This document shows, piece after piece, positions 33,744-43,262 of a stretch of DNA of 64,000 bases. The notes beneath the pieces are model-generated. The model was not told the origin of the DNA and searched no databases. It saw only the letters and a program-made list of their open reading frames with translations. Source of the DNA: Diaminobutyricibacter sp049994905 (GTDB lineage: Bacteria > Actinomycetota > Actinomycetes > Actinomycetales > Microbacteriaceae). Location of the stretch: NCBI RefSeq assembly GCF_049994905.1, contig NZ_CP188258.1, positions 682,001-746,000 of the forward strand. The letters run 5' to 3'. How positions within the stretch are numbered: the first letter of the stretch is position 1; each line of letters opens with the position of its first letter. The translations under genes and the position numbers were made by a program.

Positions 33744-34394
33744 GTGGTAGCAAGCCAGGTTCATCTCGTCCGACACGGAGAGGTGTTCAATCCCGATGGC
33801 ATCCTGTACGGCAGGATGTCGGGCTTCGGCCTCTCCAAACTCGGTCACCGTATGGCCCAGGCCGCCGCCGACGACCTGGTGGAACGCGACCGCGCCATCT
33901 CGGCGATCTTCGCATCCCCCCTGCAGCGCACACGCGAATCGGCCAAACCGATCGCGGTCGCATTCGGCCTCCCCGTCGATATCGAAGACCGCATCATCGA
34001 GCCAACGAACCACTTCGAGGGCACCGTGATGAAGCGCGCGCTCCGCAAGCCGCGCAACTGGCCGTACGTCGTGAACCCGTTGAGGCCCAGCTGGGGCGAG
34101 CCGTACGCGAGCATCGTCCTGCGCATGCGTGCCGCGCTCGACGCAGCATTCCTGTCGGTCGACTCGGGCGATGTGGTGCTGGTCAGCCACCAGCTGCCGA
34201 TCTGGGTCACCCACCTCGCGCTCGCAGGCGAGCGGTTCCCCCACGATCCCCGCAAGCGCCGCTGCTCCCTGTCGAGCATCACGACGATCGAACAGCGCCT
34301 GGGCGACGACGGCAAGACCACCCTGGTCGAAGTCGGATACGTCGAGCCGGCACGCGTGCTGCAGGGCCTCGCGACGGATGTCGGGGCGGTCTGA
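33744..34394 (+). CDS. Histidine phosphatase family protein
   Basis: A 216-residue phosphoglycerate-mutase-like phosphatase. The catalytic signature is LVRHGE (Arg10-His11-Gly12), the second catalytic His is in VLVSHQLPIW (about 152), and SPLQRTRESA is the expected core. It heads the resA-ccdA-resB-ccsB run and overlaps resA by one base, a conserved order in actinobacteria. The substrate is unknown. GTG start with TAGACT six bases upstream. Confidence 0.9.
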   Translation: MVASQVHLVRHGEVFNPDGILYGRMSGFGLSKLGHRMAQAAADDLVERDRAISAIFASPLQRTRESAKPIAVAFGLPVDIEDRIIEPTNHFEGTVMKRALRKPRNWPYVVNPLRPSWGEPYASIVLRMRAALDAAFLSVDSGDVVLVSHQLPIWVTHLALAGERFPHDPRKRRCSLSSITTIEQRLGDDGKTTLVEVGYVEPARVLQGLATDVGAV

Positions 34395-35008
34395 TGCGCT
34401 CACACACGAACCGCAGGCTCCGCATCATCGCGCCGGCGGCCGCAGTCGCCGTTGCCGCGCTGCTCCTCACCGGTTGCACCACAGACAGCCTCGCCGCGCA
34501 GTACCGTGCGGGCACCGGCCAGAACTACATCGCCGGCGACGGGTCCATCACCGAGATCGCCCTCGACCACCGGGGTCCCTCGATCGACTTTGCCGGAAAG
34601 ACCGAACACGGCGACGCGGTGTCGTCCAAGGACTACGCCGGCAAGGTGCTCGTCGTGAACTTCTGGTACGCGGGCTGCCCTCCGTGCCGGGTCGAAGCCC
34701 CCGATCTCGAAACCCTGTACAAGAAATACCAGCCGAAGCAGGTCAGCTTTCTCGGAGTCAACCTCTACGACTCCGCCAGCACGGTGCTCGGCTTCGCGAA
34801 AGACCACGACGTGACCTATCCGTCGGTGCTCGATCGTGACACGGGCTCGGTGCTGCTCGCCTTCAGCGGCACTGTCCCGCCGAAAGCAACACCGACGACG
34901 CTCGTGATCGACAAGAAGGGCCGTGTCGCAGCCCGCATCCTCGGGGCGCTCCCCGACCGCAGCATCCTCGACACCATCATCAGCTCCACGCTCGCCGAGA
35001 CCGACTGA
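34394..35008 (+). CDS. resA: ResA/TlpA-like thiol-disulfide lipoprotein
   Basis: A 204-residue lipoprotein with a lipobox LLTGC (Cys28) and an extracytoplasmic thioredoxin domain. The active site is WYAGCPPCRVEAP (Cys95, Cys98) and the cis-proline loop is PKATPTTLV. ResA reduces the heme-binding CXXCH of apocytochrome c using electrons from CcdA, which is encoded next. The frame is open far upstream, but the ATG at 34394, inside the TGA of the preceding gene, begins a proper signal peptide. Confidence 0.93.
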   Translation: MRSHTNRRLRIIAPAAAVAVAALLLTGCTTDSLAAQYRAGTGQNYIAGDGSITEIALDHRGPSIDFAGKTEHGDAVSSKDYAGKVLVVNFWYAGCPPCRVEAPDLETLYKKYQPKQVSFLGVNLYDSASTVLGFAKDHDVTYPSVLDRDTGSVLLAFSGTVPPKATPTTLVIDKKGRVAARILGALPDRSILDTIISSTLAETD

Positions 35009-35010
35009 AC

Positions 35011-35751
35011 GTGAGCGGAATCGGACAGATCGTCTTCAGCGGGCAGCTTCTGCTGGCGCTGCCGATCGCGCTGCTCGCCGGGCTCGTGTCGTTCGCGTCC
35101 CCGTGCATCCTGCCGCTCGTGCCCGGTTATCTGGCGTACGTCGGCGGCTTCAGCGAGCCTGGCGAGAAACGTGACCGCGCGCGTCTGCTCACGGGCGTCG
35201 CACTCTTCGTTCTCGGTTTCGCGATCGTCTTCATCGCCTACGGCGCGGCCTTCGGCGCCCTCGGTTCCTGGCTGATCCGCTGGCAGGACATCGTCGTGCG
35301 GGTACTCGGTGTCGTGGTCATCGTGATGGGGCTCGTCTTCGTCGGCCGGTTCTCGTTCCTGCAGAAGACCATCAAGCCGAACTGGCGCCCGGCGACCGGG
35401 CTCATCGGCGCACCGGTGCTCGGGATCGTCTTCGGCATCGGATGGACGCCGTGTTTCGGCCCGACACTCATCGCGATCAACGCGCTCAGCGTCGGAAGCG
35501 GTTCGCCGTGGCGCGGCGCCCTGCTCGGCCTCTTCTACTGCATCGGACTGGGAGTCCCGTTCCTGCTCGTCGCACTCGGCTACGAGTGGGTCGCGTCCTC
35601 GGTCGCATTCCTCAAACGGCATATCCGTGCCATCAACATCATCGGCGGTGTACTGCTCATCGTCATCGGTGTCCTCATGGTCACCGGGCTGTGGAGCCTC
35701 ATCATGTCCCAATTCCTGGCGGTGATCACTGGTTTTGAGCCGGCCATCTGA
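35011..35751 (+). CDS. ccdA: Cytochrome c biogenesis protein CcdA
   Basis: A 246-residue membrane protein with six hydrophobic segments, moving electrons from cytosolic thioredoxin to ResA. The conserved cysteines are in the first and fourth segments: FASPCILPLVPGYLAY and GWTPCFGPTL. It starts with GTG two bases after the resA stop and its end overlaps resB by 17 nt. Confidence 0.95.
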   Translation: MSGIGQIVFSGQLLLALPIALLAGLVSFASPCILPLVPGYLAYVGGFSEPGEKRDRARLLTGVALFVLGFAIVFIAYGAAFGALGSWLIRWQDIVVRVLGVVVIVMGLVFVGRFSFLQKTIKPNWRPATGLIGAPVLGIVFGIGWTPCFGPTLIAINALSVGSGSPWRGALLGLFYCIGLGVPFLLVALGYEWVASSVAFLKRHIRAINIIGGVLLIVIGVLMVTGLWSLIMSQFLAVITGFEPAI

Positions 35752-37360
35752 TCACATCGACTCTGCGGCGCCGCCGCAGGAAACCGACATCAACCAGCCG
35801 AATCTGGGGTTCGCCGGCTGGCTTCGCTGGTTCTGGCGCCAGCTGACGAGCATGCGCACCGCGCTGTTCCTTCTTTTGCTGCTGGCGATCGCGGCCGTCC
35901 CCGGTTCCCTCGTGCCGCAGCGCAGCTCCGACCCCAACGGAGTGACCCAGTACTTCCAGGCGCACCCCGACATCGCGCCGTTCCTGGACAAACTGCAGGC
36001 CTTCGACGTCTACACGTCGGTGTGGTTCTCAGCCATCTACCTGCTCCTGTTCGCTTCGCTGGTCGGATGCGTCATCCCGCGCACGAAACACCACTTCGAT
36101 GCGCTGCGGGCCAAGCCACCGCGCACGCCGGTGCGCCTCTCCAGGATGGCCGGCTTCCAGAGTCGCACCCTCACCGGCGAGCAGGCTGCGTCGGCCGCGG
36201 AGCCGATCGCCGCCGCACGCGACCTCCTGCGCAAAGGCGGGTATCGCGTCGCGCTCTTCGAGGATGCGCGCTCGACGTCGGTCTCGGCCGAACGCGGCTA
36301 CCTGCGCGAGACCGGCAACCTCGTCTTCCACTCGGCACTCGTGGGAATCCTCCTCGCAGTGGGCCTCGGAGGCGGCTTCGGCTACAACGGCCAGAAGGTC
36401 GTCGTGGTCGGGCAGAGCTTTGTGAACAGCCTCCCGTCGTACAACACGTTCAACCCGGGGCGCTTCTTCACCGACACGTCGCTCCAGCCGTACTCGATCC
36501 GCGTCGACAGTCTCGACGTCGCCTACGAGACGAAGAACGCGAATGCGATGGGCGAGCCCATCGACTACACGGCGCACGTCACGACAACCCAGCCGGGGTC
36601 GTCATCCGCAACCACGACGATCAAGGTGAACGATCCCCTCGAGATCGGCGGAACGCAGGTCTACCTCCTCGGGAACGGCTACGCGCCGACGATCACCGTA
36701 CGCGACCCTGACGGCACGATCGTGTTCCAGGACTCCGTGCCGTTCCTGCCGCAGGACCCGAACCTCACATCGCTCGGCGTCATCAAAGTGCCGGACGGGC
36801 TGGCGAAACAGCTCGGGATGATCGGGTTCTTCTACCCGACCAAGGGAGCCAGCCAGACGGCGGCCGGCGCTTTCGCGTCCACCTTCCCGGGGCTCAACAA
36901 CCCGCTCCTGACCCTGAACGTGTACCAGGGTGACCTCGGTGTGAACTCGGGGGTGCCGCAGTCGGTGTACAACCTCGACACCGACAAGCTCGTGCAGCTG
37001 ACCGGCCCCGGCGCGAAATTCAAGGCGCTCGAACTCGCCCCGGGCGAGACCGTGCAGCTGCCGAACGGGCTCGGCAGTGTCAGCCTCGACGATGTCAAGC
37101 GCTTTGCGACGCTCGACGTCCACCATGATCCGACCCAGGGCTGGGTGCTCCTTTTCGCGATCCTCGTGCTCGCCGGTCTGCTGACGTCGCTCTTCGTTCC
37201 TCGACGGCGTGTCTGGGTCAAGGCGATCCGCGGCGACGACGGGTCGCTCACCCTCGAATACGCAGGACTTGCACGTGGCGACGACCCCAATCTCGGCGCC
37301 GCAGTGAACACGCTGGCCGATCGACACATCGCTTCGCTCACCACACCCGAAAACACTTAG
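35735..37360 (+). CDS. resB: Cytochrome c biogenesis protein ResB
   Basis: A 541-residue membrane protein of the System II cytochrome c synthase. Membrane segments lie near 43-62, 100-115, 200-218 and 465-485, with a large extracytoplasmic loop between the last two, as in ResB/Ccs1. It works with CcsB to carry heme across the membrane and ligate it. The start is taken as TTG at 35735, inside ccdA; later in-frame starts would cut into the first membrane segment. Confidence 0.93.
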   Translation: MSRPSDHIDSAAPPQETDINQPNLGFAGWLRWFWRQLTSMRTALFLLLLLAIAAVPGSLVPQRSSDPNGVTQYFQAHPDIAPFLDKLQAFDVYTSVWFSAIYLLLFASLVGCVIPRTKHHFDALRAKPPRTPVRLSRMAGFQSRTLTGEQAASAAEPIAAARDLLRKGGYRVALFEDARSTSVSAERGYLRETGNLVFHSALVGILLAVGLGGGFGYNGQKVVVVGQSFVNSLPSYNTFNPGRFFTDTSLQPYSIRVDSLDVAYETKNANAMGEPIDYTAHVTTTQPGSSSATTTIKVNDPLEIGGTQVYLLGNGYAPTITVRDPDGTIVFQDSVPFLPQDPNLTSLGVIKVPDGLAKQLGMIGFFYPTKGASQTAAGAFASTFPGLNNPLLTLNVYQGDLGVNSGVPQSVYNLDTDKLVQLTGPGAKFKALELAPGETVQLPNGLGSVSLDDVKRFATLDVHHDPTQGWVLLFAILVLAGLLTSLFVPRRRVWVKAIRGDDGSLTLEYAGLARGDDPNLGAAVNTLADRHIASLTTPENT

Positions 37361-37369
37361 GCTTACACC

Positions 37370-38377
37370 GTGACTGACACCCTGGCTCAGCTCTCCACAC
37401 TCTGCATCTACTCCGCAATGGGCATCTACGCGCTCGCCTTCGTGGCGTTCGCGCTCGACCTGGCCCGGCGCGGCGCCCGAGCGACGGTTCCGGCGGAGCT
37501 GCCGAGCGCCGTGGCGAGCCGCGCGGAAGCGGCCGCGCAGGAGTCGAGTGGCGGGTCGACCACGACCCTGACCCGCATCAGCACCCGCGTCGAAGACGAA
37601 GTGCATCGCGGCGGCGAGACCTCGACGAGCATGCGGGTCGCGTTCGCGCTCACGATCCTCGGCTTCGTCTTCCACCTCGCTGCGGACATCTTCCGCGGTG
37701 TTGCAGCCGGCCGGGTCCCGTGGGCGAACATGTGGGAATTCTCGATGACGGGCACCCTGGTCATCGTCGGGGTCTTCCTGCTGGTGAACCTGCGCTTCGA
37801 CCTGAAGTACCTCGGCACCTTCGTGCTCGGCCTGGTGTGCATCCTGTTGATGATCGCGACGGTGCGCTACTACGTTCCTGTCGTGCCGCTGCCCCCGGCC
37901 CTCCAGTCGTACTGGCTGGTCATCCACATCATGGTGGCCATTCTCGGCACGGCATTCTTCGCACTCGGCTTCGCACTCTCCGGGCTGCAGTTGCTGCAAG
38001 TACGTCGCGAGCACCAGGTCGCAGAGTCGAAGCCACAGCAGTTCCGCTTTCTGGCCACAATGCCGGGATCGCAGACGCTCGAGAACCTGGCGTACCGGGT
38101 CAACATCGTCGGCTTCATCTTCTGGACCTTCACGCTGATCGCGGGAGCCATCTGGGCCGAGAAGGCGTGGGGCCGCTACTGGGGCTGGGACACCAAAGAG
38201 GTCTGGACCTTCATCATCTGGGTGATCTACGCGGGGTACATCCACGCGCGCGCCACCCGCGGATGGCGCGGCTCCCGGTCGGCCTGGCTGGCGATCATCG
38301 GATTCTCCGCCGTGATGTTCAACTTCGGCGTCGTCAACGTCTTCTTCCACGGACTGCACGCGTACTCGGGACTCTGA
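37370..38377 (+). CDS. ccsB: Cytochrome c biogenesis protein CcsB/ResC
   Basis: A 335-residue membrane protein with about eight segments. The heme-handling signature WGRYWGWDTKEVW (Trp267-Trp279) and flanking His residues are intact. It forms the System II synthase with ResB. The start is GTG at 37370; TAGGCT six bases before it suggests an additional internal promoter in the operon. Last gene of the run. Confidence 0.95.
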   Translation: MTDTLAQLSTLCIYSAMGIYALAFVAFALDLARRGARATVPAELPSAVASRAEAAAQESSGGSTTTLTRISTRVEDEVHRGGETSTSMRVAFALTILGFVFHLAADIFRGVAAGRVPWANMWEFSMTGTLVIVGVFLLVNLRFDLKYLGTFVLGLVCILLMIATVRYYVPVVPLPPALQSYWLVIHIMVAILGTAFFALGFALSGLQLLQVRREHQVAESKPQQFRFLATMPGSQTLENLAYRVNIVGFIFWTFTLIAGAIWAEKAWGRYWGWDTKEVWTFIIWVIYAGYIHARATRGWRGSRSAWLAIIGFSAVMFNFGVVNVFFHGLHAYSGL

Positions 38378-38480
38378 TCCCGCCCGCGGGGCGGCCCGTG
38401 CACACCCTCTGAACACGAGCATGCGCTGCAACCTGTGCACCGGTTCACAACCTGCGCGCGGGACGGACCAACCCGCCGCG

Positions 38481-38669
38481 CTACGCGTCGTGGTGCTGGA
38501 TGACCGTGTCGGTTCCCGGGTAGACCAGCGTCTCGTGGCCGTCATCGAACCGCACGAGATACGGCGGACCGCCGTCCGCGCCGTGCACTTCTTTCACTTC
38601 GCCGGACCGGTCCGGGCTTTCAACGGTTTTGCCGTGGATGACGAGCCGGTCGCCCACCGATGCCTGCAT
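38481..38669 (-). CDS. DUF1918 protein
   Basis: A 62-residue protein of the DUF1918 family, a small SH3-like fold: VGDRLVIHGKTVESPDRSGE, then VKEVHGADGGPPYLVRFDDG and HETLVYPG are the family pattern. It is widespread in actinobacteria with unknown function. The ribosome binding site GGAGATGATGGG is directly before ATG. It follows the MFS gene on the same strand's downstream side. Confidence 0.9.
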   Translation of the reverse strand: MQASVGDRLVIHGKTVESPDRSGEVKEVHGADGGPPYLVRFDDGHETLVYPGTDTVIQHHDA

Positions 38670-38702
38670 GTCCCATCATCTCCTTCGACGACACCTCTCA
38701 GG

Positions 38703-39983
38703 CTACGCTCGGCCGTCAGCGTCCGGAAGGCTCCCGTGGCCGACAGGCTGGACCTGGCCCAATCGGTCGCCGTCCTCGCCCGGAGCCGAATCCTCGGTGC
38801 GGGCGCGTCCCGGTCGGCCGGCGAAGATCGCGCATGCCGCGGCTGCGAGGGCCAGGGCGATGAGCACCGGGCCCACGATGGACAGCGCGGGCGCCAGCCC
38901 GAGCGCCGTGGCGAGCATCCCGAGCGTGATCGCGACGGCGCCCTGCCCCAGATAGGCGACGAGATAGACGACCGACAACGTGCCGGCCCGGTGGTCGGGC
39001 TGCGCGTAACGGTTGATCAGCCCGACGCTGCCGAGGAAGAGCATTCCGTAGGACGCACCGAAGATCACTGACGTCGCGATGAACAGGGGCAACGATGAGA
39101 GGTTGGCACTGACGACGAGGAGGCCGATCGCGAAGGCCCCGATGAGTGCTCCGGCAGCGACGGCGGCGCGCGGTGCCATCGTGCGGGCCGCTATCGACAC
39201 CACTCCGCCCACGAATGCGCTGATGGCGAGGACGAGCCCGGCGACGAGCGCGTTGTTCGTGTGAAGCACATCCTTGATCAGCTGCGCGCCGAGCGATATG
39301 AGAACGGCCCCGACGGCGAAGCTCGTCGCGGCACCGAGCGAGGCGGTGACGACGACACCGCGCAGTTCTCGCGGCACATGGATGGGTCTCGGTCGCCAGC
39401 GTGCGCCGGGAGCCGCGCTCCTGTCGTTGCGCGGCAAGAAGTAGACGGCGGTAGCCAGGGCGACCGTCACGAGCAGGAGGACCCAGAACGTCAGTTCGCG
39501 GGGCCACGGCGCATACTGCACCAGCCCGCCGCCGAGAACGGTGGCGATGGTGAGGCCGACGGCGGTCGCGAGCGTGTTGATGGAGCTCGCTCGTGACACG
39601 CTTCGCCCGTATTCGACGAGCGCGGCGCCGGCGGGACTCAGCGCGAGTCCGACGCCGATGCCCTGGAAGATCCGCCCGATGAACAGCCATGCGACATCGG
39701 GTGCGACCGCGAAGATCAGCACGCCGAAGGCGATGGAGCCGAGACCCATCAGCATCGTCGCCCTGCGCCCGATGTAGTCGGAGATTCCCCCGAAGATGAC
39801 GAGCACGACGACGAGAACGACCGGGTACACCGCGAAGATCCCCGTGATCACGGCGGGGGTGAGACCCCAGGCCTGTTCGTACACCGGATAGATGAGAGCA
39901 GGTGCCCCGCTCGACCAGAGAGCGATGACGACCACCGCCGCGGCCGTCCAGAACCGCGCGCGTACCGGGAGCAGTGCTGCCAT
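38703..39983 (-). CDS. MFS transporter
   Basis: A 426-residue major facilitator superfamily protein with 12 hydrophobic segments. The loop 2-3 signature GGISDYIGRRATMLMG (about 66-81) and its partner are typical of drug/H+ antiporters. The cytoplasmic central loop carries PRPIHVPREL. The substrate is unknown. It lies downstream of menC on the same strand, separated by 111 nt. The last 25 residues are a charged tail. Confidence 0.9.
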   Translation of the reverse strand: MAALLPVRARFWTAAAVVVIALWSSGAPALIYPVYEQAWGLTPAVITGIFAVYPVVLVVVLVIFGGISDYIGRRATMLMGLGSIAFGVLIFAVAPDVAWLFIGRIFQGIGVGLALSPAGAALVEYGRSVSRASSINTLATAVGLTIATVLGGGLVQYAPWPRELTFWVLLLVTVALATAVYFLPRNDRSAAPGARWRPRPIHVPRELRGVVVTASLGAATSFAVGAVLISLGAQLIKDVLHTNNALVAGLVLAISAFVGGVVSIAARTMAPRAAVAAGALIGAFAIGLLVVSANLSSLPLFIATSVIFGASYGMLFLGSVGLINRYAQPDHRAGTLSVVYLVAYLGQGAVAITLGMLATALGLAPALSIVGPVLIALALAAAACAIFAGRPGRARTEDSAPGEDGDRLGQVQPVGHGSLPDADGRA

Positions 39984-40094
39984 GTGCCGGCCTTTCTGCG
40001 AAAAAGTGCAGGATCGGATGCGCTGGCGGCGGTGTCGGCGCGTGTGCTTGTGGGCAACGTACCCGACGCCACCGTCATTCCCCGGTGCGGCGTG

Positions 40095-41087
40095 TCAGAG
40101 TGCTTCGGCCCGTTCCAGCACGTGGAAGCAGCGGGTGAGCCGGTCGAGCCACCACTGCGTGCGGTCGGCGTCGGCGGCGAGGGCGTCGAGCCTGCGGCCA
40201 CTGACCACCGGGCGACCGACGCTGATCATCCCGTCGACGGGGATGCGCGGCTCGTCGGTCACATCGTCGATGAACATCGCCGCCGTTCCGAGCCCGCAGT
40301 CGTAGTCGAGCGCCGGGATCGCCGCCGCGAGGTATGCCCCCATCGCGATGCCGACCGACGTATCGATCGCGCTGGAAACCACCACGGGGAGCTCGACCTC
40401 CGCGACGATCCGAAGGGCCGAATGGATGCCGCCGAGCGGCTGAGCTTTCAGGATCAGCACATCCGCGGCCCGGGCATTCGCAACCGCCAGAGAGTCGCTC
40501 GCCTTGCGCACACTCTCGTCGGCGGCGATCGGCACGCCCATGTACTTGGTGCGGCGGCGGATCTCCGCCAACTCCTCGATGGTCGCGCAGGGCTGCTCGA
40601 CGTATTCGAGGTCGAATTCTGCGAGCGCGTGGATGGCGTGCTCGGCTTCGTCGACGTTCCACAGGGTGTTCGCGTCCACGCGGATCCGCCCTTCAGGGCC
40701 GAGCGCCTCACGCACCGCGCGCACCCGGGCGATGTCGTCGGAGAGCGACTGGCCGGGTTCGGCGACCTTCACTTTGGCCGTGCGGCATCCCGGGTAGCGG
40801 GCCAGCACATCCGCCACCTCGTCCGCCGCGACAGCGGGGACCGTCGCGTTCACGCGGATCTCGGTTCGCTCGAGTGGGGGAGTCGCCCTCCAGCCGAAGT
40901 CGATCGCGGCGTGCAGCCACGCTGCGGACTCCCGGTCGCCGTACTCGATGAACGGGGAGAACTCGGTCCAGCCTTCCGGGCCTTCGACCAGAACGGCTTC
41001 GCGTACCGTGATTCCACGGAAACGCGCACGCATCGGAAGGGCGACGACGCGAGCATTCGCCAGGAGGTCGGACAGCTCAGGCTGCAT
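40095..41087 (-). CDS. menC: o-Succinylbenzoate synthase
   Basis: A 330-residue enolase-superfamily enzyme that dehydrates SHCHC to o-succinylbenzoate in menaquinone synthesis. Catalytic and Mg-binding residues are in TAKVKV, RVDANTLWNVDEA, EYVEQPC, AADES and ILKAQPLGG. The start ATG at 41087 is chosen because the protein begins with the usual short N-terminus there; the frame is open 172 codons further upstream but antisense to menB. AAGACT lies six bases before ATG. It is divergent from menB with 60 nt between starts. Confidence 0.93.
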   Translation of the reverse strand: MQPELSDLLANARVVALPMRARFRGITVREAVLVEGPEGWTEFSPFIEYGDRESAAWLHAAIDFGWRATPPLERTEIRVNATVPAVAADEVADVLARYPGCRTAKVKVAEPGQSLSDDIARVRAVREALGPEGRIRVDANTLWNVDEAEHAIHALAEFDLEYVEQPCATIEELAEIRRRTKYMGVPIAADESVRKASDSLAVANARAADVLILKAQPLGGIHSALRIVAEVELPVVVSSAIDTSVGIAMGAYLAAAIPALDYDCGLGTAAMFIDDVTDEPRIPVDGMISVGRPVVSGRRLDALAADADRTQWWLDRLTRCFHVLERAEAL

Positions 41088-41120
41088 TGTCCCAGTCTTG
41101 CACGCACACCTTGTCGCGGC

Positions 41121-41141
41121 GTCTGCGGCAGACCCTAGGCT
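41121..41141. promoter_or_regulatory. Dyad and promoter between menC and menB
   Basis: The perfect inverted repeat GTCTGC-G-GCAGAC (41121-41133) lies just upstream of TAGGCT (41136-41141), which is six bases before the menB ATG. The dyad could be an operator acting on both divergent men genes. Confidence 0.4.
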
Positions 41142-41147
41142 TGAGGC

Positions 41148-42059
41148 ATGGCACAGGCCGTTTCTGAGATCTTCGACGCGAGCGCATGGAAGCCCGTTGC
41201 AGGCTTCGACGGGCTCACCGACATCACATACCATCACGACCTCGCCGGTCGCATTGCGCGGATCGCTTTCGACCGCCCCGAGGTGCGGAACGCTTTTCGG
41301 CCGCACACCGTCGATGAGCTCTATGCGGCGCTCGACGACGCCCGCATGAACCCGAAGATCGGCGTCGTTCTTCTCACGGGCAACGGCCCGAGCCCGAAAG
41401 ACGGTGGCTGGGCGTTCTGCTCGGGTGGCGACCAGCGCATCCGGGGCCGTGACGGCTACAAGTACGCCGAGGGCGAGACAGCCTCGGGTATCGACGCCGC
41501 ACGCAGCGGCCGGCTGCACATCCTGGAGGTGCAGCGCCTGATCCGCTTCATGCCGAAGGTCGTGATCGCCGTCGTTCCCGGCTGGGCGGCGGGCGGAGGC
41601 CACTCACTGCATGTGGTCTGCGACCTGACGATCGCCAGCGCCGAGCACGGGCGCTTCAAGCAGACGGATGCCGATGTCGGCTCGTTCGACGCCGGCTACG
41701 GCAGCGCATACTTCGCCCGCCAGATCGGCCAGAAGTTCGCACGAGAGGTGTTCTTCCTCGCCCGTGAATACTCCGCGCAGCGCGCTTACGAGATGGGCGC
41801 CGTGAACGCCGTCGTCCCGCACGAGCAGCTGGAAGCCACCGCGCTCGAGTGGGCGAACGAGGTCCTCACGAAATCGCCGACGGCCATCCGGATGCTCAAG
41901 TTCGCCTTCAATGCGGTCGACGACGGCCTCGTCGGCCAGCAGGTGTTCGCCGGCGAAGCGACCCGCCTGGCGTACGGCACCGACGAAGCCGTCGAGGGCC
42001 GCGACTCCTTCCTCGAGAAGCGGCAACCGGACTGGTCGCCCTTCCCGTGGCAGTACTGA
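41148..42059 (+). CDS. menB: 1,4-Dihydroxy-2-naphthoyl-CoA synthase
   Basis: A 303-residue crotonase-fold enzyme that cyclises o-succinylbenzoyl-CoA. Family features are ITYHHDLAGRIARIAFDRPEVRNAFRP, the oxyanion-hole GWAFCSGGDQRIRG, VPGWAAGGGHSLHVVCDLTIAS, and the C-terminal WSPFPWQY. Length is normal. It is followed by menE and menA on the same strand. Confidence 0.96.
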   Translation: MAQAVSEIFDASAWKPVAGFDGLTDITYHHDLAGRIARIAFDRPEVRNAFRPHTVDELYAALDDARMNPKIGVVLLTGNGPSPKDGGWAFCSGGDQRIRGRDGYKYAEGETASGIDAARSGRLHILEVQRLIRFMPKVVIAVVPGWAAGGGHSLHVVCDLTIASAEHGRFKQTDADVGSFDAGYGSAYFARQIGQKFAREVFFLAREYSAQRAYEMGAVNAVVPHEQLEATALEWANEVLTKSPTAIRMLKFAFNAVDDGLVGQQVFAGEATRLAYGTDEAVEGRDSFLEKRQPDWSPFPWQY

Positions 42060-42075
42060 CCCCGGAAGCAGCGAC

Positions 42076-43239
42076 GTGACCCGTCCGCTTCGCATCGTCG
42101 ACTCGGAGAATCCCGAGGTCGTGCTCGAAGCTGTGCGCGACGTGCTCTCGGGAACCGGGCCCGCCGTCATCCCGCGCGAGGCGCAGACGACGCAACGGCA
42201 GACCCGCGACTTTCCCGACGTGCCGCCGACAGTGCCCCAGAACGTCGTGCTCGTCATCGAGACGTCGGGCTCCACGGGGGTGCCGAAACGGGTCGCCCTC
42301 TCGGCGGATGCCCTGCTCGCGAGTGCTGCCGCATCGGCAAGCGCGCTGGGAGGTCAGGGCCAGTGGTTGCTTGCGTTGCCCGCGCATTACGTTGCCGGTG
42401 TGCAGGTGCTCGTGCGGTCGGTTGCCGCGGGAACAGACGCGGTGATCCTCCCGTCCGGGCATTTCGAGCCGTCGGTCTTCGCCGACCTGGCCCGGTCGAT
42501 GACGGCGGATGCGCGGTTCGTTTCACTGGTGCCGGTACAGTTGGCGCGTCTTCTCGACTCCGCCGATCACGATGCGCAGGTGCTCGATGCGCTTCGCTCC
42601 TTCGACGGGATCCTCGTCGGCGGGCAGGCGCTTTCCCCGACCCTTCGGGAGCGGGCCGGGCAGTTCGGCGTCGCTGTCACCGCCACCTACGGATCGAGCG
42701 AGACCGCTGGAGGCTGCGTCTACGATGGCGTTCCGATCGGCAACACCATTGTTCGCAGCGAGCGGGGCCTGCTGGAGATCGCGGGGTCGACGCTCGCCGA
42801 AGGGTACCTGGGCGATGCGGAGAGAACCGCCGCCACGTTCCATGTCGATGCCGGGCACCGCTGGTATCGCACCGGCGATCTCGGCCGTGTCGAGGGCGGC
42901 AGGGTCGTCGTGAGTGGACGCGCGGACAACGTCATCATCTCCGGCGGAGAGAAGGTGCTCCTCGACGCTGTCGAGCACGCCGTGCGCGCGCAGCCCGGCT
43001 TCGAACGGGCCGTCGTGGTCGCGCAGCCCAGCACGGAATGGGGCCAGGTGCCGGTGGTGGTCGTCGACTCCTCGCCGACGATGGAACTGCACGAACTCCG
43101 CACCGTCGTCGCAGCGGCACTCGGCCGGGCGGCCGCACCCGCCCGGATCGTCCAGGTCGATCGCCTGCCGATGCTCACGAGCGGAAAACCCGATCGCGTG
43201 ACGATAACGCGGCAGGTCGAGGTGCATCCGCCGGCATAG
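42076..43239 (+). CDS. menE: o-Succinylbenzoate-CoA ligase
   Basis: A 387-residue ANL-superfamily adenylating enzyme, somewhat short as is usual for actinobacterial MenE. The AMP-binding P-loop is ETSGSTGVPKRV (about 59-70), the A5 motif is TYGSSETAGG, YRTGDLG and the hinge GRADNVIISGGEKV are intact, and the catalytic Lys is in LTSGKPDR. The start is GTG at 42076, 16 nt after menB, with GGAAG upstream; the frame extends into menB without similarity. Confidence 0.93.
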   Translation: MTRPLRIVDSENPEVVLEAVRDVLSGTGPAVIPREAQTTQRQTRDFPDVPPTVPQNVVLVIETSGSTGVPKRVALSADALLASAAASASALGGQGQWLLALPAHYVAGVQVLVRSVAAGTDAVILPSGHFEPSVFADLARSMTADARFVSLVPVQLARLLDSADHDAQVLDALRSFDGILVGGQALSPTLRERAGQFGVAVTATYGSSETAGGCVYDGVPIGNTIVRSERGLLEIAGSTLAEGYLGDAERTAATFHVDAGHRWYRTGDLGRVEGGRVVVSGRADNVIISGGEKVLLDAVEHAVRAQPGFERAVVVAQPSTEWGQVPVVVVDSSPTMELHELRTVVAAALGRAAAPARIVQVDRLPMLTSGKPDRVTITRQVEVHPPA

Positions 43240-43262
43240 GACCCGTGGATAGAATGCGCTCT

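Noticed and set aside
30467..34393. Plus-strand open frame upstream of resA giving a 1513-codon ORF
   Set aside because: It crosses thiolase, radC, aspS and the phosphatase gene in other frames or strands. The signal peptide of ResA begins at 34394.
36602..38545. 647-codon minus-strand open frame over resB and ccsB
   Set aside because: Highly charged Arg/Glu-rich translation typical of antisense of high-GC membrane protein genes.
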